Source of the DNA: an uncultured Lachnospiraceae bacterium
Lineage (GTDB): Bacteria > Bacillota > Clostridia > Lachnospirales > Lachnospiraceae
NCBI GenBank assembly: GCA_902803305.1
Contig: CADCPL010000041.1
Span: forward strand, 1-6,695
Length of the DNA: 6,695 bases
Direction: 5' to 3'
Positions within the stretch are counted from its first letter, which is position 1, and every line of letters begins with the position of its first letter. Below, one piece after another: positions 1 through 6,379 of the stretch. The notes below the pieces were generated by a model that saw nothing but the letters and a program-made list of their open reading frames with translations, had not been told where the DNA came from and did no database searches. A program made the position numbers and the translations under genes.

Positions 1-47
1 AATAAATCATTCTCTTGCAGTTTGTCTCTAAAATTAACATTAAATAA
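1..47 (-). other. region after flhB; no terminator seen, flhA expected downstream
   Basis: After the flhB TAG, 47 nt of A/T-rich sequence run to the window edge. There is no hairpin followed by a T-tract, so transcription probably continues. Two in-frame ATGs (40-38 and 10-8) could start the next gene, but neither has a convincing ribosome binding site and too few codons remain for identification. flhA is expected only from gene order in related operons. Confidence 0.3.
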
Positions 48-1175
48 CTATCCCGCAGCACGTGCATTGTATATAGCTGCGAGTATCTCCGCAACAGTCT
101 GGTAGAGCTCGGGCGGGATAGGACTTCCGAGATCCACATTGTAGTAGAGCATCCTTGCAAGAGGCTTGTTCTCAACTATGTCGACTCCTGCTTCGGCAGC
201 TCTTTCTTTGATACGCGCCGCAAGAAAATCCTCACCCTTTGCGACAACGAAAGGCGCATCAAAAACATTTACATCATACTTGATCGCAACGGCAAAATGC
301 GTAGGGTTCGTGATGACGACATCAGCCGAAGGGACCGACTGCATCATCCTTCGTCTTGATGCTTCACGCATCCTCTGTTTCTGCTGTCCTTTGATCGCAG
401 GATCTCCTTCTGCGTTCTTCCATTCGTCCTTGACTTCCTGCTTCGTCATCTTCATGTCTTCGGCGAATTTCCACTTCTGATAGCCGAAGTCAACAAAACC
501 GATGACGATATAAAGTGCACTTATCTTAAGTCCCAGGTTGATAGCGATATCTCCTATCACCCCGATGGCGGATATAAGCTCCATGTCAAAGAGCGAAAAC
601 AGCACGGCAAACTCGCCTTTTATCGTGGAGTATGCCATATATCCGAGAAGGAAAAGCTTAACGAGTGATTTTAAAAGATCAAGAAGCTTCTCTTTCGAAA
701 ATATCCTCTTAAACCCGCTGATCGGATTGATCTTCGAGAACTTGGGCATAAGCGGTTTGGTCGTCGGCGCCCACTTGACCTGCATTATATCCGTTACTAT
801 CGCAACGATGACGGCTGCGATAAATATCGGTGCCACGATACCTGCCATCTGCGTGATGTTCATGTTGAGCAGTCTGCAGAAATCCTTGACAGATATATCT
901 CCGTTTACCAGCGTTGTCATTTCCTTCATCCGCGAATAGTTGATGCGGAATGAATTCAGGAATGTATGTCCGATGGTCCCCGCCCAGATCTTGAGTACAA
1001 GGAACAGCGCAAGAAGAGCAAACGCCTGTCCGAGTTCACGGCTCTTGGCAACCTGTCCTTCCTTTCTGGCATCTGTAAGCTTTTTCTCGGTTGCGGGTTC
1101 GGTCTTTTCACCGCCGGCACCTTCTTTGGCAAACAGCTGCAGATTAAGTTGAAGAAGCTCTTCCCCGTAAATCAT
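48..1175 (-). CDS. flhB: FlhB, flagellar export switch protein
   Basis: FlhB is the membrane protein that switches the flagellar export apparatus from rod/hook to filament substrates. The protein is 375 aa, a normal length. After a short N-terminal tail (LLQLNLQLFAKEGAGGEKTE) comes the typical TEPATEKKLTDARKEGQVAKS block at 25-45. Four hydrophobic segments follow, at about 50-65, 109-131, 168-183 and 203-230. The C-terminal cytoplasmic domain contains the autocleavage motif NPTH (N290-P291-T292-H293), with cleavage expected between N290 and P291. It also carries the basic linker KQRMREASRRRMMQSVP before it and VENKPLARMLY after it. All elements needed for self-cleavage are present. The ATG at 1175 has GTGGAG 5 nt upstream. 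It is the last complete gene in the window; flhA is expected to follow. Confidence 0.97.
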   Translation of the reverse strand: MIYGEELLQLNLQLFAKEGAGGEKTEPATEKKLTDARKEGQVAKSRELGQAFALLALFLVLKIWAGTIGHTFLNSFRINYSRMKEMTTLVNGDISVKDFCRLLNMNITQMAGIVAPIFIAAVIVAIVTDIMQVKWAPTTKPLMPKFSKINPISGFKRIFSKEKLLDLLKSLVKLFLLGYMAYSTIKGEFAVLFSLFDMELISAIGVIGDIAINLGLKISALYIVIGFVDFGYQKWKFAEDMKMTKQEVKDEWKNAEGDPAIKGQQKQRMREASRRRMMQSVPSADVVITNPTHFAVAIKYDVNVFDAPFVVAKGEDFLAARIKERAAEAGVDIVENKPLARMLYYNVDLGSPIPPELYQTVAEILAAIYNARAAG

Positions 1176-1271
1176 TTAATCTCCACTATTGGAGGGTCGC
1201 GCATTCAAATCAACTTCGTTGATAGGCGCTCCCCGTGCAGTAAGGCCTCCTCCCACTACGTGGGTCCCTCC
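1176..1271 (-). other. fliR-flhB spacer, 96 nt, three tandem hairpins
   Basis: Three short perfect inverted repeats lie in a row: CCCAC/GTGGG (1252-1264, 3-nt loop), ATCAAC/GTTGAT (1209-1223, 3-nt loop) and CTCCA/TGGAG (1181-1194, 4-nt loop). The last contains the flhB ribosome binding site. In the fliR frame, the spacer is open from the fliR TGA to a TAA directly touching the flhB ATG. A GTG at 1256-1254, with AGGAGGG 9 nt upstream, could start a 26-codon ORF ending there. I do not count it as a gene without conservation. Confidence 0.6.
1181..1194 (-). promoter_or_regulatory. hairpin that overlaps the flhB ribosome binding site
   Basis: On the minus strand CTCCA (1194-1190) can pair with TGGAG (1185-1181) across a 4-nt loop. 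TGGAG is the only Shine-Dalgarno-like sequence at proper distance (5 nt) from the flhB ATG at 1175. The stem is only 5 bp. An upstream GGAGGG (1271-1266), which follows the fliR stop, could instead pair with CCCTCC (1196-1191), so the two pairings would exclude each other. Regulation by this route is inference. Confidence 0.4.
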
Positions 1272-2054
1272 TCACTGCATCGACTCTACCATCGCGGTCA
1301 TCATGATCCTCATCTCTTTGAAGATGAACTCCGATGCGCTTGGTATCGTGCCGATCGTCAGGAACAGTATTCCGAGACCAACAATGATCTTGATCTGAAT
1401 ACCGACCGAGAACATATTGACCTGCGGTGCGGTCTTGGCCAGCACTCCGAGTATCGCATTGAGCAGGAGCATAGCGGCCACTATCGGAAGACAGAGCCTG
1501 AACGATATCGTGATGAAATCGGTCAGGAACTGTACCATCGTTGTCATGATCTTCTCGGAAGAGAAATTCGCACCCCCGATGGGTATCAGTGAAAAGGTCT
1601 CGACAAACGCTCTCAGGAAATAATAATGCATGTTCGTAACGAGCATTATCAGTATCAGTATGTACTGATAAAAGCTTCCCATGAAACCCGTTCCGTCCCT
1701 TGTCAGCGGATCAAAAAGCTGCACCATGGATAGTCCGACTTCCATGTCCGCAACCTTACCGGCAAAGTGTACGATCGACATACACATATTGGCGCCAAGT
1801 CCTATGAGCAGTCCCGTGATCGTCTCCTTGAGCACTATCGTCGAATATCCCAGAACGGTTGAATACGCAGGGACACTGTGATCGGTAAGCGTATGCACGA
1901 GAAGGAACGACAAGATGATCGAAAATCCCGCCCGAAGCCTTCGCGGTGTATTGGACATCGAAAAGAACGGAGCCACAAACATGAATGCGGATACCCTTGC
2001 CATCACGAGCAGATAAAACTCCAGGTCTTCAAATGTAAAAGGATAATTGATCAT
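1272..2054 (-). CDS. fliR: FliR, flagellar type III export gate protein
   Basis: FliR is the largest membrane component of the FliPQR gate, present once per pore. The protein is 260 aa, the usual length, and begins MINYPFTFEDLEFYLLVMAR. Family marks include VAPFFSMSNTPRRLRAG at about 27-43, the region GKVADMEVGLSMVQLFDPLT at about 99-118, and several long hydrophobic segments. The weak ribosome binding site (AGG, 6 nt before ATG) overlaps the fliQ stop codon, and the gap is only 3 nt, so translation is probably coupled to fliQ. It is a separate gene from flhB here, whereas some clostridia such as Clostridioides difficile carry a fused FliR-FlhB. The two genes stand in the same reading frame, 96 nt apart. 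Confidence 0.95.
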   Translation of the reverse strand: MINYPFTFEDLEFYLLVMARVSAFMFVAPFFSMSNTPRRLRAGFSIILSFLLVHTLTDHSVPAYSTVLGYSTIVLKETITGLLIGLGANMCMSIVHFAGKVADMEVGLSMVQLFDPLTRDGTGFMGSFYQYILILIMLVTNMHYYFLRAFVETFSLIPIGGANFSSEKIMTTMVQFLTDFITISFRLCLPIVAAMLLLNAILGVLAKTAPQVNMFSVGIQIKIIVGLGILFLTIGTIPSASEFIFKEMRIMMTAMVESMQ

Positions 2055-2057
2055 ATA

Positions 2058-2330
2058 TTACCTGATATAGAGACTGAAACCGTTCCACAGTTCCTCCGTA
2101 TACACGACGACCTCATTGAGTATCCAGTGTCCCAGTATCATTATCGCCGTGAATATCCCGAGAACCTTGGGAACAAATGTCAGCGTCTGTTCCTGTATGG
2201 ATGTTACCGTCTGAAAAATGGATACCGCAAGTCCGATAACAAGCGACACGAGAAGCATTGGGGCGGAACACTTGATTATCGTGTAGAGCGCGGTCCTGGT
2301 GATAGTCGTTACGTTATCAATATCCATCAT
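2058..2330 (-). CDS. fliQ: FliQ, flagellar type III export gate protein
   Basis: FliQ is a small two-helix membrane protein of the FliPQR export gate. From the first of two adjacent ATGs it is 90 aa, the normal family size. Two hydrophobic segments are clear: about 16-40 (YTIIKCSAPMLLVSLVIGLA) and about 53-78 (VPKVLGIFTAIMILGHWILN). The loop between them carries the conserved TSIQEQTLTFVPK block (43-55), which is diagnostic of the family. The N-terminal part (DIDNVTTITRTALYTI) is also typical. It is separated from fliP by the long palindromic spacer, so its translation probably does not depend on coupling to fliP and uses its own ribosome binding site. fliR begins 3 nt after its stop codon. 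Confidence 0.95.
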   Translation of the reverse strand: MMDIDNVTTITRTALYTIIKCSAPMLLVSLVIGLAVSIFQTVTSIQEQTLTFVPKVLGIFTAIMILGHWILNEVVVYTEELWNGFSLYIR

Positions 2331-2346
2331 AGTACTGTTCCCCCTT
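2331..2346 (-). promoter_or_regulatory. fliQ ribosome binding site
   Basis: The minus strand reads AAGGGGGAACAGTACT before two consecutive ATG codons (2330-2328 and 2327-2325). The G-run gives 9 nt spacing to the first ATG and 12 nt to the second. This favours the first ATG and argues against the upstream in-frame ATG at 2411. Confidence 0.65.
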
Positions 2347-2362
2347 TTTATGACGCTCACGC

Positions 2363-2480
2363 TTTGCACTATTTGCACAAAAAGGCGCTTGCGCTCGTTT
2401 CCGCGCGTCACGTTACTAAGCTCGACAAAACCTCGCTAAGTAACAACGCGCTCCAAGTCTTTTTGTTGCAAATGTGCAAA
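2363..2480. repeat. 118-bp imperfect palindrome between fliP and fliQ
   Basis: The outer arms are 2363-2384 and 2459-2480, 22 nt each. They match in inverted orientation at 21 of 22 positions, with one unpaired base on each side (TTTGCAC, ATTTGCA and CAAAAAG blocks). Inner arms GCGCGT (2403-2408) and ACGCGC (2446-2451) are perfect. Next inside, GTTACTAAGC (2412-2421) and GCTAAGTAAC (2435-2444) pair at 9 of 10 positions. The apex is about 13 nt. The arms are nested in order, so the whole block can fold as one long interrupted hairpin in RNA or a cruciform in DNA. There is no transposase and I could not define target duplications. It could be a MITE-like or REP-like dispersed repeat, or an mRNA processing signal. 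Confidence 0.8.
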
Positions 2481-2503
2481 TCATTCGCTGTCTTTCAATA
2501 TCG

Positions 2504-3391
2504 CTAGTAGAATGTCTTCACAAGGTTTCCGATAACGAGGTTCCAGCCGTCCGCGAGTACGAAAAGCAGTATCTTGAAAGGCATCGAGATCGTGGTCGGC
2601 GGCAGCATCATCATACCCATGGACATCAGCGTGGACGCGACGACCATGTCTATGACAATGAACGGAATGTATATCAGGAATCCGATGATGAAAGCACGCC
2701 TCAGTTCACTTATCACGAACGCGGGAACAAGCACACGCGTCGGTATGTCATCAATGGATTCTACATCTTCTATCTTGGCTATATCCATGAACAGCCTGAC
2801 ATCTTTTGTCTGGGTCTGCGGATACATGAATTCCCGAAGCGGCTGCATGGCGGTGTCGATGAATTCCTGCTGTGTCATCTCGCCCGCTTCAAACGGCTTG
2901 ACCGCATTCGTGTTGATATCCGTTATTACCGGATTCATAATAAAAAAAGTCAGAAACAGAGTCAGTCCAACAAGCACCTGATTGGGTGGTGCCGTCTGTG
3001 TACCGATCGCCGATCTGACAAAATGAAGAACTATCAGTATCCTCGTGAAGCTTGTCATCATTATCACGAGGAACGGTGCGAGTGCGATGAGTGTCAGTAT
3101 TATGAGGATACGAAGAGCTCCCGACAGATTCCCCTGCCTGTCCGTATAAGTTACCGAGAGATTATTTGAAACATTCAGTTCACTGATGTCCTCACGCTCG
3201 GTAGCCGTTCCGGGTTCCCGTATAACGGTCGGCCTGTCGGGTACATTGTCGGTTGACAGTCCGAGTTCGTTAACATCACTCGCATATACATTTGTGGGTG
3301 ACATAAAGAAAAACGCCACTAAATACACAAGGAAGCAAAAGATCACTGCTGCTCTTCTGCCCCCAATGCTACCGCTATTTCTCATTTTCAT
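2504..3391 (-). CDS. fliP: FliP, flagellar type III export gate protein
   Basis: FliP forms, with FliQ and FliR, the entrance pore of the flagellar export apparatus. From the start at 3391 the protein is 295 aa. A signal peptide is visible: basic MKMRNSGSIGGRR, a hydrophobic core to about residue 30, and a likely cleavage after VYA (36-38). The family core begins near 93 (ILIILTLIALAPFLVIMMTS). It includes FTRILIVLHFVRSAIGTQ at 115-132 and the C-terminal signature ISMPFKILLFVLADGWNL at 268-285. All are well conserved. The region from about 39 to 92 is longer than in the shorter family members. The start is chosen because the signal peptide begins there and AAAGG stands 5 nt upstream. A further open frame upstream to 3520 lies wholly inside fliO and is not plausible. 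Start at the next Met (3385) is an alternative. Confidence 0.95.
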   Translation of the reverse strand: MKMRNSGSIGGRRAAVIFCFLVYLVAFFFMSPTNVYASDVNELGLSTDNVPDRPTVIREPGTATEREDISELNVSNNLSVTYTDRQGNLSGALRILIILTLIALAPFLVIMMTSFTRILIVLHFVRSAIGTQTAPPNQVLVGLTLFLTFFIMNPVITDINTNAVKPFEAGEMTQQEFIDTAMQPLREFMYPQTQTKDVRLFMDIAKIEDVESIDDIPTRVLVPAFVISELRRAFIIGFLIYIPFIVIDMVVASTLMSMGMMMLPPTTISMPFKILLFVLADGWNLVIGNLVKTFY

Positions 3392-3761
3392 TATCGCCTT
3401 TACCGATACGTTCTTTGGCTTTATCCAAAATGTTCTTAAATGTAAGAGCAGGCACAGCCGCACTCTCCGATACCGGTTTGATGTCATCGGCAGAAAGCTC
3501 ACATATACTTGTGATATCATCCTTGCCGATCCCTATTAGAACATACTTGCCGCCGACTCTGACGATCTGAAGATACTTACCGTTCGTGATCTTGTAAGTC
3601 TCTATGACTTCAATGTTACCGGCAGCTGTTCTTGCTTTCTGATAAGTGCCCACAAAACGGGTCGTCAGATAAGTAAGTGCAAGCACCAAAAGGAAAACCA
3701 AAATCACGGTCAGAAACTGCGTAAAGCCTTCTGCCCTGTCTGATAAACCTGTCAGTACCAT
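3375..3761 (-). CDS. fliO: FliO (FliZ), flagellar type III export assembly protein
   Basis: FliO is a small membrane protein that helps assemble the FliP-FliQ-FliR export gate. It does not remain in the finished pore. The protein is 128 aa. One hydrophobic membrane segment lies at about 15-33 (FLTVILVFLLVLALTYLTT). A basic region and a short beta-rich cytoplasmic domain follow (NIEVIETYKI, KYLQIVRVGGKYVLIGIG), typical of the FliO/FliZ family. The tail from about 109 is charged (KERIGKGDNENEK). The ATG is 1 nt after the cheY stop and has AGGA 4 nt upstream, within the last cheY codons, so coupling to cheY is likely. The end overlaps fliP by 17 nt. The family is weakly conserved in sequence, so the call rests on topology, the GKYVLIGIG strand and gene order. 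Confidence 0.88.
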   Translation of the reverse strand: MVLTGLSDRAEGFTQFLTVILVFLLVLALTYLTTRFVGTYQKARTAAGNIEVIETYKITNGKYLQIVRVGGKYVLIGIGKDDITSICELSADDIKPVSESAAVPALTFKNILDKAKERIGKGDNENEK

Positions 3762-3762
3762 A

Positions 3763-4125
3763 TTATCCTACTACTTTTTTAACGGCCTCTATAACTCTGT
3801 CTGCCTGGAAAGGCTTAACGATAAAGTCCTTCGCACCCGCCTGGATCGATTCGATAACCATCGCCTGCTGACCCATTGCCGAGCACATGATAACAAGTGC
3901 GGAAGGGTCGGTCTCCTTGATCTTTTTCAGCGCCTGGATACCATCCATTTCAGGCATCGTGATGTCCATAAGAACAAGGTCGGGCTTGAGCTCTGCATAC
4001 TTCTCCACAGCCTTGGCTCCATTCTCTGCTTCGCCGGCTACGTTGTATCCGTTCTTTGAGAGAATGTCCTTGATCATCATTCGCATGAATGCTGCATCAT
4101 CACAGATAAGAATGTTTTTTGCCAT
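3763..4125 (-). CDS. cheY: CheY, chemotaxis response regulator
   Basis: CheY is a single receiver-domain protein. CheA phosphorylates it, and CheY-P binds the FliM/FliY switch to change flagellar rotation. The protein is 120 aa with no output domain. All key residues are present: the acidic pair D9-D10, the phosphoacceptor D54 (VLMDITMPEMDG), S82 (MCSAMGQQ), F101 at the aromatic switch position, and K104 in the VKPF motif. The sequence from CSAMGQQ through AGAKDFIVKPFQADR is very close to Bacillus CheY, which sits at the same place between fliY and fliO/fliZ. A GAGGAGA ribosome binding site about 7 nt before the ATG lies in the 22-nt gap after fliY. The strong site suggests translation at a higher level than its membrane-protein neighbours. 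A different single-domain regulator is possible but unlikely. Confidence 0.96.
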   Translation of the reverse strand: MAKNILICDDAAFMRMMIKDILSKNGYNVAGEAENGAKAVEKYAELKPDLVLMDITMPEMDGIQALKKIKETDPSALVIMCSAMGQQAMVIESIQAGAKDFIVKPFQADRVIEAVKKVVG

Positions 4126-4147
4126 CGTTCTTTCTCCTCTAGATATC

Positions 4148-5395
4148 TTAGTTGATTATTTCGGTGACTCTGACACCAAAGTTTTCCTCAATAACTACTA
4201 CTTCACCTTTTGCTACGAGCTTGCCGTTTACAAGTACGTCTACAGGCTCACCGGCTATCTTGTCAAGTTCGATGATAGTACCGGGTGCAAAATCTAGTAT
4301 ATCAGAAATCGCTTTACTTGTCCTGCCTAATTCTACAGTTACCTCAAGAGGCACATCTTTGATCAGTGATATGTTCTCCTGAGTCTGCAGGGCGTTTACA
4401 TCTGTTGAGAACGGAGTAAAGCTTGCAGGTTGGATATTGATGTTGGGCATCCCCATGCCCATCGGCTGCGCTCCCATCTGCGGCTGCATTCCCATTCCCA
4501 TGGAAAAATCCATCGCAGGTGCACCCATACTCGGTGCTGCCATTGTCGGCGGGGGCATTGTCGGAGCAGCCATCGGAGGCGGCGCCATTGAAGGCGCTCC
4601 CATGCTCGGCGGAGCCATCGTCGGTGCCGGTTCCGGTGCCGGCGGAGCTTCGGGCTCCTGACTGTCCATAAAATAATCATAAAGGTTCTTTGCAAAGTCA
4701 ATAGGATACAACTGCATGATCTTACTGTCAACCAGATCCCCGATCTGCATCCTGAATGTGATCCGCACGAACCGTCCGAGAAGGAAGGAAGAAATGTCCT
4801 CCTGTTTCTCCAGGCCTGCTACATCTACGAGATCAGCCTCCGGCGGGCTGATATCTATCATACGACCCAGCATCGATGAAAGCGAAGTGGCTGATGATCC
4901 CATCATCTGGTTCATCGCCTCGGATATGGCCGACAGATGGATATCCGTCAGTTCCGTATCCTCGATGTCAGTACCGTCACCTCCCATCATCAGGTCAGTA
5001 ATGATCTTAACATCATGTTCCTTCAGTATCAAGATGTTGGTTCCTTCAAGACCTACAGTATATTTGATCTTGATGAACACGCAGGGCCGCTCGTATTCGT
5101 TTACTATCGTATCCCATGTGGCCATATCGACAACCGGGGTTGTGATATTGACCTTTCGGTTTACAAGAGAGAACAGCGTTGTTGCCGATGTACCCATGCT
5201 GATGTTGGCAACCTCACCGACCGCGTCCTTCTCCTCTTCGGTAAGATCTTCCTGATCTCCCAGATCAGCGCTTGCCGCGTCCGCAGGAGGAGCATCGGGT
5301 ACAGACCCGGAAGCGTCAGCCGGTGCATCATCAGCGGGTGGTATTCCGCCGCTTAGCAGAGCATTTATTTCATCTTGTGATAGCATTCCGTCCAT
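4148..5395 (-). CDS. fliY: FliY (FliN-type) flagellar motor switch protein with CheC phosphatase motifs
   Basis: FliY is the Firmicute switch-ring protein that combines a CheC-like CheY-P phosphatase with a FliN domain. The protein is 415 aa, somewhat longer than Bacillus FliY. The N-terminal MLSQDEINALLSGG (4-17) resembles the CheY-P binding peptide of FliM. An Ala/Pro/Asp-rich spacer covers about 19-48. Two CheC active-site motifs of the form [DS]xxxExxNxxxG are complete: D57-E61-N64-G68 and S155-E159-N162-G166. Residues 249-320 are a Met/Pro/Ala/Gly linker with eight regular pentads. The C-terminal SpoA/FliN domain is about 342-414 and ends in GVRVTEIIN. The start at 5395 has AGGAGG 8 nt upstream, inside the end of fliM, and only 3 nt separate the genes. 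With both phosphatase motifs intact, it likely removes phosphate from CheY at the motor. Some annotations would call it fliN. Confidence 0.95.
   Translation of the reverse strand: MDGMLSQDEINALLSGGIPPADDAPADASGSVPDAPPADAASADLGDQEDLTEEEKDAVGEVANISMGTSATTLFSLVNRKVNITTPVVDMATWDTIVNEYERPCVFIKIKYTVGLEGTNILILKEHDVKIITDLMMGGDGTDIEDTELTDIHLSAISEAMNQMMGSSATSLSSMLGRMIDISPPEADLVDVAGLEKQEDISSFLLGRFVRITFRMQIGDLVDSKIMQLYPIDFAKNLYDYFMDSQEPEAPPAPEPAPTMAPPSMGAPSMAPPPMAAPTMPPPTMAAPSMGAPAMDFSMGMGMQPQMGAQPMGMGMPNINIQPASFTPFSTDVNALQTQENISLIKDVPLEVTVELGRTSKAISDILDFAPGTIIELDKIAGEPVDVLVNGKLVAKGEVVVIEENFGVRVTEIIN
4508..4627 (-). repeat. 15-bp imperfect tandem repeat coding for eight pentads in the FliY linker
   Basis: Residues 257-296 of FliY are eight consecutive pentads of the form [AP]-P-x-M-x: APTMA, PPSMG, APSMA, PPPMA, APTMP, PPTMA, APSMG, APAMD. 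At DNA level this is an imperfect 15-bp period seen on the plus strand as repeated CAT triplets between ggc/gcc-rich units. Such an array could expand or contract by slippage without breaking the frame. A Met-rich run without strict periodicity follows (SMGMGM, PMGMGM). Confidence 0.85.
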
Positions 5396-5398
5396 ACT

Positions 5399-6379
5399 CT
5401 ATTCCTCCTCTCTTAATATTTCCGTAACTCTTACCGCGTATCCGTCTCTCGACGTACCCGGGAGAGCTTTGAACTTCTGTATATTTCCGACGTATATATC
5501 CAGTTCCGAATCGACTTTGCTTCCAAGCTTGATTATATCTCCCAGCTGCAGGTTTATAAAGTCGCTTACCGTTATCTTGCTGTATCCGAGAACTGCTCTT
5601 ATCGGCATCGATATCTTTCTGATTATCGTCTCGATGTGTTCGCCGAACTCCTCGCCGCTATTGTCTTTCATGTTAGCGAACCAGTACTTCGTATTCAGTT
5701 TATCCATGACCGACTCGAGTGTGAAATACGGAAGACACACGTTCATCAGTCCTTCCACATCACCGATCTTGATGTTAAGAGTGACGATGGCGATCATTTC
5801 CGATGGTGCGATGATCTGTGCGAACTGCGGGTTGGTCTCGACCCTCTCGAGGAAAGGATTGATCTCCGTAACGTTCTTCCACGGTTCCCTGAGCAGCTGC
5901 ACACACACCGTTATGATCTTGTCAATGATCGATCTTTCTATCTCCGAAAAGTCCCTGCTCTTGTCGAGAGGCGTTCCCTGCCCTCCGAGCATCCTGTCGA
6001 TTATCGCATAACCGAGGTTTGCTGCTATCTCGAGAAGTGCGTTTCCGCCAAGCGGTTCGAAGTTCACTACCGCCAGCAGTACCGGATTCGCCAGGGCCGT
6101 TGAAAATTCCGAGAACGTACATGCTTCCGAGTTAACTACGCTGACCTGTATGTTTTTTCGCAGATAGACCGGCAGGTTGGTCGAAAGCAATCGACCGTAA
6201 TGTTCAAAGATTATCTCGAGCGTTCGCAGATGCTCTTTTGAAAACTTTGCCGGGCGCCTGAAATCGTAACTTTTCGCCGATCGCTCGTCAATGCTATTGA
6301 TATCCTCTGCGTCAAGTTCACCTGAGCTTAGGGCCTGAAGAAGACTATCAATCTCATTTTGCGAGAGAACTTCGCCCAT
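5399..6379 (-). CDS. fliM: FliM, flagellar motor switch protein
   Basis: FliM is the central subunit of the cytoplasmic switch (C) ring. It binds phosphorylated CheY and passes the signal to FliG. The protein is 326 aa, normal for the family. The N-terminus MGEVLSQNEIDSLLQALSSG carries the conserved CheY-P binding motif (EIDSLL, residues 9-14). The signature YDFRRPAKFSKEHLRTL sits at about 38-54. The middle CheC-like domain contains the GGxG loop (GGQG, 132-135), which contacts FliG. The C-terminal FliN/SpoA-like domain, roughly 245-322, ends in YAVRVTEIL. I start it at 6379 because a strong ribosome binding site lies just upstream and the family N-terminus begins there. A longer in-frame version adds 20 atypical residues. 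The TAG stop overlaps the fliY translation initiation region: the last Glu codons form the fliY AGGAGG, so the two genes are probably translationally coupled. Confidence 0.97.
   Translation of the reverse strand: MGEVLSQNEIDSLLQALSSGELDAEDINSIDERSAKSYDFRRPAKFSKEHLRTLEIIFEHYGRLLSTNLPVYLRKNIQVSVVNSEACTFSEFSTALANPVLLAVVNFEPLGGNALLEIAANLGYAIIDRMLGGQGTPLDKSRDFSEIERSIIDKIITVCVQLLREPWKNVTEINPFLERVETNPQFAQIIAPSEMIAIVTLNIKIGDVEGLMNVCLPYFTLESVMDKLNTKYWFANMKDNSGEEFGEHIETIIRKISMPIRAVLGYSKITVSDFINLQLGDIIKLGSKVDSELDIYVGNIQKFKALPGTSRDGYAVRVTEILREEE

Larger units (their letters stand above)
2331..2503 (-). other. fliP-fliQ spacer, 173 nt, mostly one large imperfect palindrome
   Basis: No gene is visible. 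The spacer carries a 118-bp imperfect palindrome (2363-2480). On the minus strand the palindrome is followed by GTGAGCGTC and then the fliQ ribosome binding site. The fliQ frame is open upstream to an ATG at 2411, but those 27 codons come from palindrome sequence (MTRGNERKRLFVQ) and have no FliQ similarity, so I treat them as noncoding. I see no promoter-like element that I would defend. Confidence 0.7.

Noticed and set aside
966..1592. Plus-strand frame of 208 codons spanning the flhB-fliR junction
   Set aside because: It is antisense to two well-supported genes, and its product is charged and low in recognisable motifs.
2331..2411. 27-codon N-terminal extension of FliQ
   Set aside because: It comes from the palindromic spacer, makes the protein much longer than the family, and lacks a ribosome binding site.
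2363..2480. Insertion sequence between fliP and fliQ
   Set aside because: There is no transposase frame, and I could not identify flanking target duplications. Only a non-autonomous repeat or RNA structure remains possible.
3392..3520. 43-codon N-terminal extension of FliP
   Set aside because: It lies fully inside fliO and would place the clear signal peptide in the interior of the protein.
4437..4661. Plus-strand frame coding for a Gly/Ala/Ile-rich repeat protein opposite the FliY linker
   Set aside because: The repeat is only the complement of the 15-bp pentad array in FliY, so its regular look has no independent meaning.
5636..6103. Long plus-strand open frames opposite fliM
   Set aside because: They lie antisense to a conserved gene, resemble no known family, and have no ribosome binding site or matching neighbours. 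Long antisense frames are common opposite genes of this base composition.
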